DNA of 64,000 bases. Source: Umbelopsis ramanniana AG. Lineage: Eukaryota; Mucoromycota; Umbelopsidomycetes; Umbelopsidales; Umbelopsidaceae. Made by a program: the position numbers and the translations under genes. Below, one piece after another: positions 59,818 to 64,000 of this stretch (positions are counted from its first letter, which is position 1; each line of letters starts with the position of its first letter). Location of the stretch: the NCBI RefSeq assembly GCF_025399195.1, contig NW_026252091.1:124001-188000 (forward strand). Reading direction: 5' to 3'. Below the pieces are notes generated by a model, which did no database searches, was not told the DNA's origin, and worked only from the letters and a program-made list of their open reading frames with translations.

Positions 59818-60246
59818 AGCGAAATATGGAGGCAGATTAAGCAAGAAATGCCTGACGCCGTTATCGGTTCTATTTTGCAGCTATGGATGTAAAGTTTATT
59901 CGCTCCGTTTTTTCAACTGTATCCAATTTCTCTGTTTCTTATTACTATGGGCTTAATGAATTATCGTACATTCATAGCATTTTACCAAGAGTTTTCCCGC
60001 TTCTTCATGTATTTTCTAAACCTCTTTCTGAACCTCTTTTTCACTTGTTTTTTTTTGGGATCAAAAGAGAGAATGTTCGTTTCAAATCAATTTTTAAATA
60101 TCCTGTTAAGGCAATTGAGATGCGTCATTTTAACGTGAGGTCTTAGAAACAAAAGAATTACATAGATGATGAATATATAATGACCGTCATTTTTTTTTTT
60201 TAAACCGACGTATCTTTGCTTCCTCTCACAACCGATAAAAAAAATT
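59818..60246. other. T-rich spacer after the penta-EF-hand gene
   Basis: About 430 bases, T-rich throughout, between two plus-strand genes. Frames here are 63 to 87 codons with no recognisable content. Confidence 0.4.
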
Positions 60247-60684
60247 ATGAACGCGGAAGTGTCTCGCATCTCTGTACGATGTATCCAGTCTGCTACAGTT
60301 CCTGTCAGGGCTGCTCCAATGGTGCGTCCCGCTACCGTTACACTACGACCTACCATACAACCCCATGGCTCTAGCCTCTTTGTCAACTCTGCAAATTTGA
60401 TTTCATCCATCACAAACGATCAAAGAAGAGCTATACATTGTTCTGTGGCCCTCGGTGCCACCAAGGAGTCAGAGTCTGTTACCAAAGACCTTGAGGGAAA
60501 GGACGCTACTAAACCATACAACGAAGGCCATGGCACAGCTTCACCTGACGACGTTGCCGAAAGCGAAGCCGCTTTCGATACTGAAACGGTGGATCCTAAA
60601 GATGAAATGGACAAAGCTGGAGACAAATTGGATGTTAGCGGCGCTAATGAAAAAGCCAGCCCCACACCTGGTAATGATGATTAG
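60247..60684 (+). CDS. Small protein with presequence-like start and acidic tail
   Basis: Single exon of 145 aa. I do not recognise a family. The first 60 residues have many Arg and few acids (ISVRCIQSATVPVRAAPMVR), like a mitochondrial presequence, and RRAIHCSVALGATK could be a cleavage region. The remainder is acidic and likely disordered (ESEAAFDTETVDPKDEMDKA), rich in Asp, Glu, Lys and Pro. It is open from the first ATG with a clear stop, and codon use resembles its neighbours. Confidence 0.65.
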   Translation: MNAEVSRISVRCIQSATVPVRAAPMVRPATVTLRPTIQPHGSSLFVNSANLISSITNDQRRAIHCSVALGATKESESVTKDLEGKDATKPYNEGHGTASPDDVAESEAAFDTETVDPKDEMDKAGDKLDVSGANEKASPTPGNDD

Positions 60685-60745
60685 AACAATCCAGTAGAAA
60701 ATAAATAAAACATGTACATAGTGAACGGATTTGAAATATATTTTG

Positions 60746-60791
60746 GAAACTGAAGGACTTGTGAATTAGAAACTGAAGGACTTGTGAATTA
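60746..60791. repeat. Perfect 23-base direct tandem repeat
   Basis: The 23-base unit starting GAAACTGAAGGACTTG occurs twice without a mismatch at 60746-60768 and 60769-60791, in the 3' region between the small acidic protein gene and the converging CAP-Gly gene. A recent slip duplication is likely. Confidence 0.95.
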
Positions 60792-60894
60792 CAAGAGGTA
60801 TAGTGCTAATATTTTTTACCCAAATCGACAAAGACCACACTTAACGACCAGAATTTGCAAAAACTCGTCGCCACCATGGTCTTCGTCCCAATTG

Positions 60895-61550
60895 TCATTC
60901 ATTTGGTGGTGTATACGGTTCCAGCTGTGAACGTCGTACGAAAATCCCCTTGTGTGGAGGAGCATCAAAATAGAAGGTACCATCCACTGTTCCATTGTGC
61001 GGACCAACTGAAAGACGTGTTGATGAAAAAGTAGGGTTTGGGACAGGCTCAAAGGATCAAAATACGTACCACGCTCGTTCAGTTCGACTCCAATCCATTC
61101 TCCAGGTGAAAAATTGACAGGTCCAATGTACCGCACTTTCCCCAACGTTTCCAAAGGTCTGCCAATCAGTTCGACTTTGGAACCAACTTCAATAAGGGGG
61201 GCATCTTCACTAATAGAGGGTTGCCTCTTATTGCGCAATCCAGGGCTGGACCACCTTCTTTTCGGAGCTTCTTCCACACTGCGTTCGTGGATAAGCGGAG
61301 CAGACTGACGCGAAGGAGTCTTCGGTATTTCAAACTTGAGCTTCGCAGACCTGGAAGATTCTATTATTTTTGGTTTTTCTTGTTCTTCTAACCGATCAAC
61401 GGTTTGGGCATTGAGAAAGTCTAGTAACTGATCCTGAGTGTGGGAATTTCCGGAGCTCGGTCGGGGGGATTTGGCATTTGAACAAGATGGTTCGCTATTG
61501 TCTGGGAAAGAATTAGGATATTCTTCAACATGAGCAGTACTAGCCGGCAT
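60895..61550 (-). CDS. CAP-Gly domain protein
   Basis: It probably binds the C-terminal EEY/F of tubulin or EB1. Two exons. The first 120 residues from the ATG at 61550 are disordered (MPASTAHVEEYPNSF). The CAP-Gly domain begins at VGSKVELIGRPLETLGKVRY and continues with FSPGEWIGVELNER, joined by the splice to VGPHNGTVDGTFYF, then HKGIFVRRSQLEP. The usual GKNDG signature is GPHNG here. The protein stops ten or so residues after the domain. No coiled coil is present, so it is not a full CLIP-170 type; it resembles the C-terminal part of tubulin-folding cofactor or dynactin proteins only in this domain. Confidence 0.85.
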
Positions 61551-63706
61551 CAATAGAGAAAATGAGCTGCAATCAACAAAAGAGAAAGATATAAAAAAGT
61601 TGGGGAAATTACTGGCTCTCCTCTCCAACCAAAAGTGGTAAAACCATCACTCACAAGCAACACTTTTCAGCACACATGGCATTTTTCCTAACCATTTCAT
61701 GCCTGATTTTTTTTTTTATTTTTATTCAAGCGCAGGCAAGTCCTGATTTTATTTTTTTATTCAAGCACACGCGCAAAGTCCATGACATTCACACACCTTT
61801 GGCTGAATACGCAGTCAGTTTCATGAAATAGCCATGTTTCTGAGCGATGCGAAATCACCACTTTCCATTTTGGTTTCCTCCTATCCTCATCTGTTTATGA
61901 CCCCATCACTGAAGCAGCACAAACAAGTCGGAAAGTTTTCATTTGGCCCATGGTATCCAAATTGTCCTGTTAAGGAGTCACCTCCTCCGCGCCTTATGAT
62001 CGAATATCATGCCTTTTAACATGCGCGGGAGCCAATCTCTGTTAAAGGTATAATGCAGAACGTGCTTGCGAGAAGTCAGGCTAGGGTCAGTATGCAATAT
62101 TTGGGATGGATTCATGTTTGACAAAATGGCTGCTGCAAATGCTATTCGCCAGAATTTCTTTAATGGAACACAGGTGATTTTAGGCGTACAAAAGAAAGGC
62201 TATAGCTTTGTGTTTTTCGATTGGAGTGGCCTCGGTCTTTTTCCATTGTAAGCTACTGCAGCCACATTAGCTGTTGACACCATACCAAAACTGTTTCTTG
62301 TCAGGTCAAGCACAGCATAAACATTGACGACAGTGCAGGCACAATTGGCAAATATATCACTGTGGTGAATTCCCATAGACGGGAGAATTCAATGATGGTC
62401 AATTGGAACATAAATTACAGGGTTCACAATGGCGGCTTAACAGGTTTTTTCTGCAGGCCAACACTAGAGCTTGATGATGGCCTTTTTCCGATCAGACGTT
62501 TTTTCTCTTGGATATTTCCGTTAAATCAGGCCATTTTGAACTTTTCCCCTGAAAAAAGTGTTGCTCAGTTCCGATGCTGAAGTAGATGATCGGCAGATCG
62601 GACTATTTTCAAGCCCTCTGAATCAACCTACCACTCCAAAGAGGAATAGCAATATATGAGAGGAGTCTACTCCATTTGAAAATGCAATTTTCAAAAAGTA
62701 TATTCATAAATGCAACATTGAGCTTTTCCACTTAGGAGATGAGTGTAAGCTTTGGCAATTAAGAAGGGAGTTGCTGGCAAGAATAGACAAATGCGTAATG
62801 ATAGTTGTGGCTTGCAAGCCCTAGTGAACTCTTTCTTTTGTTTGGCTGAGACATTCCTGCTTCTGTCCAGCTCGTGTCAATTCCCGTCTATAGCAAATCA
62901 TCACATACCTCCTTGGCTGGATGTTCCCATCATGCTCCTTTCCATCAAGCGACTTGAAGGGAAACGACCTTTTATCAGAATTGAAAAACCCTGTAACCAC
63001 TATAAGGGCGTCGTTGGTAGTTTGGACTCGCTGTGGTAGCTACGTTTATCTTTTGACGGCGCCTTCATCGGTGGTTTGACCCAATTTTTCTGGTCCTGAG
63101 CATGGACAGAGAACAGCTTACTGCTTGATTGGAAAAAAGACCTTGCCCCCAGATATCTTTTTTGATTTCTTTTCTTACTGAAGCCGAGATATGCATTGAC
63201 AAATTGGTCAATTCCGAATCTAAAATATTGAAAAAGCCCCCTTCCATAGATTTCCTTGTACGTATAAATAAGTAACTCTTTGAGTCGCGGTTCTCATGTT
63301 ACCCCTAGGGAGTAATGGGATGTGTTAAATCAGGAACAGAATGAAGACTGCCTTCATCCTTCACCGAGGTCTCTCATTCGCTGTATGGGTTAGGTTGCAG
63401 TGCCGATCGCGTAGAGTGACTGACATATCGCATAAAAACGGCTGCCCGTTTTCTAATTAGTTCTCAATTCACTCTATTTCTGATTTGGCCCTGGTATTGA
63501 AGATCGAACCTCGGACACTTAATTGTACACTCTTAATCTCTGCAGTATATAACGTGTGCATACCAGCCAGAGTCAAATATCGTTTTCCCTCTCTCTTTTC
63601 AATCATCACTTTTTTCCATTCTGAAACCTATTCTCCAGTAACCAACGGCTCACTCATTTCAATTCATCCAATCTCTTTTGCAAACCTCACACCCTGACAC
63701 CTCACC
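61551..63706. other. Long intergenic stretch with degenerate repeat
   Basis: About 2.1 kb. An imperfect tandem copy of about 38 bases occurs near 61701-61779: CCTGATTTT, a T/A run, then TTATTCAAGC appears twice. Open frames at 62066-62251, 62362-62580 and 62752-63039 are short and match nothing. A tRNA-like stretch at 63491-63566 does not fold well. The last 150 bases are pyrimidine-rich, like a promoter for the next gene. Confidence 0.45.
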
Positions 63707-64000
63707 ATGGCAGCGACAGGAATGATCTCCAATCAAATACATATCCATCCAAATCAGCGATTTGAACCCTCCAGCGAAGAATTTCAATGCGGCTACTATG
63801 CCACCACTCCACCCACCGCAAAAATGTCTCATCCACGTTTATCTAGTAAATCATTGCTGTCGCCTATCTCACTCACCAACAGCGCCAAACCTATGCAAGG
63901 ACACCAAGCTCTTCCCCTCTCTCCACCCCAGACACCTAAACCGCCGTCAGGTACAAGCCCTAAACAAATGACCGTGTCAGCTCAGCATTTGAAGAACCAT
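63707..64000 (+). CDS. 5' part of an unrecognised gene, cut by the window edge
   Basis: An ATG at 63707 in good context (CACCATGG) opens a frame of 98 codons that runs off the right edge without a stop or a clear donor. It starts MAATGMISNQIHIHPNQRF and is rich in Ser, Pro, Thr and Gln (LPLSPPQTPKPPSG). This looks like the disordered N-terminus of a regulatory protein. The upstream 100 bases are CT-rich. No domain is visible yet. Confidence 0.65.
   Translation, partial: MAATGMISNQIHIHPNQRFEPSSEEFQCGYYATTPPTAKMSHPRLSSKSLLSPISLTNSAKPMQGHQALPLSPPQTPKPPSGTSPKQMTVSAQHLKNH

Noticed and set aside
62066-63039. Short plus-strand frames in the right-hand gap
   Set aside because: No family resemblance, no terminal repeats, target site duplication or transposase or polymerase motifs; not enough to call a mobile element.
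63491-63566. A 76-base tRNA-like stretch on the minus strand with a perfect 7-bp CTGGTAT/ATACCAG closure and GGTTCGATC
   Set aside because: D, anticodon and T stems do not form at the right positions. It may be an old relic, but it cannot be called a tRNA gene.

Overview
The window is a nuclear chromosome segment of a fungus, most likely an early-diverging one of the Mucoromycota type (this placement is an inference). Genes are split by many short introns, mostly 50 to 110 bases, with GT..AG ends and CTAAC-like branch sites. Several families are typical of fungi: a Zn2Cys6 regulator, Dsc3, Mdm31, a Cyk3-like protein, Kcs1, HbrB/Bit61 and HsbA-like secreted proteins. Others, such as GGA with an ear domain, ankyrin-NUDT12 and an LRRC58-like LRR protein, are known from animals as well. 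I saw no bacterial operons, CRISPR arrays, rRNA genes or recognisable transposons.

Layout. 1-21 kb: homeodomain factor (+), Gpt2/Sct1-type acyltransferase (-), calcineurin A (+), Cyk3-like protein (+), GGA adaptor (+), Mdm31 (-), Dsc3 (+), Zn2Cys6 factor (-). 21-38 kb: RhoGEF (-), AAR2 (-), Exo70 (-), PPR-like protein (-), Tim17 (+), LRR protein (-), NAT8-like acetyltransferase (-), RACK1 (-). 38-44 kb: phytochelatin synthase (+), eIF3k (+), Kcs1-type inositol phosphate kinase (-). 44-51 kb is a gene-poor island with three paralogous small secreted proteins and an intron-bearing tRNA-Ile(UAU). 51-64 kb: HbrB/Bit61 (-), an unrecognised KEN-box protein (+), NDUFA8 (-), GH5 mannanase (-), NUDT12-like Nudix hydrolase (+), penta-EF-hand protein (+), a small acidic protein (+), a CAP-Gly protein (-), a 2 kb gap, and the 5' part of a gene running off the right edge.

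The genes are mainly housekeeping and act separately, but several themes recur: polarised growth and cytokinesis (RhoGEF, Exo70, Cyk3-like, calcineurin, TORC2 subunit), vesicle sorting (GGA, penta-EF-hand), mitochondria (Mdm31, Tim17, NDUFA8, PPR) and the cell surface (HsbA-like proteins, mannanase). The least ordinary items are the HsbA-like island with matching core promoters, a KEN-box protein with a duplicated PNPTGK motif, a phytochelatin synthase with a mitochondrial-type leader, and a Cyk3-like protein whose catalytic cysteine is replaced by serine. I did not find a clear new multi-gene system. Exon ends quoted to the base were read by hand from splice signals and reading frame; other gene models give outer limits only.
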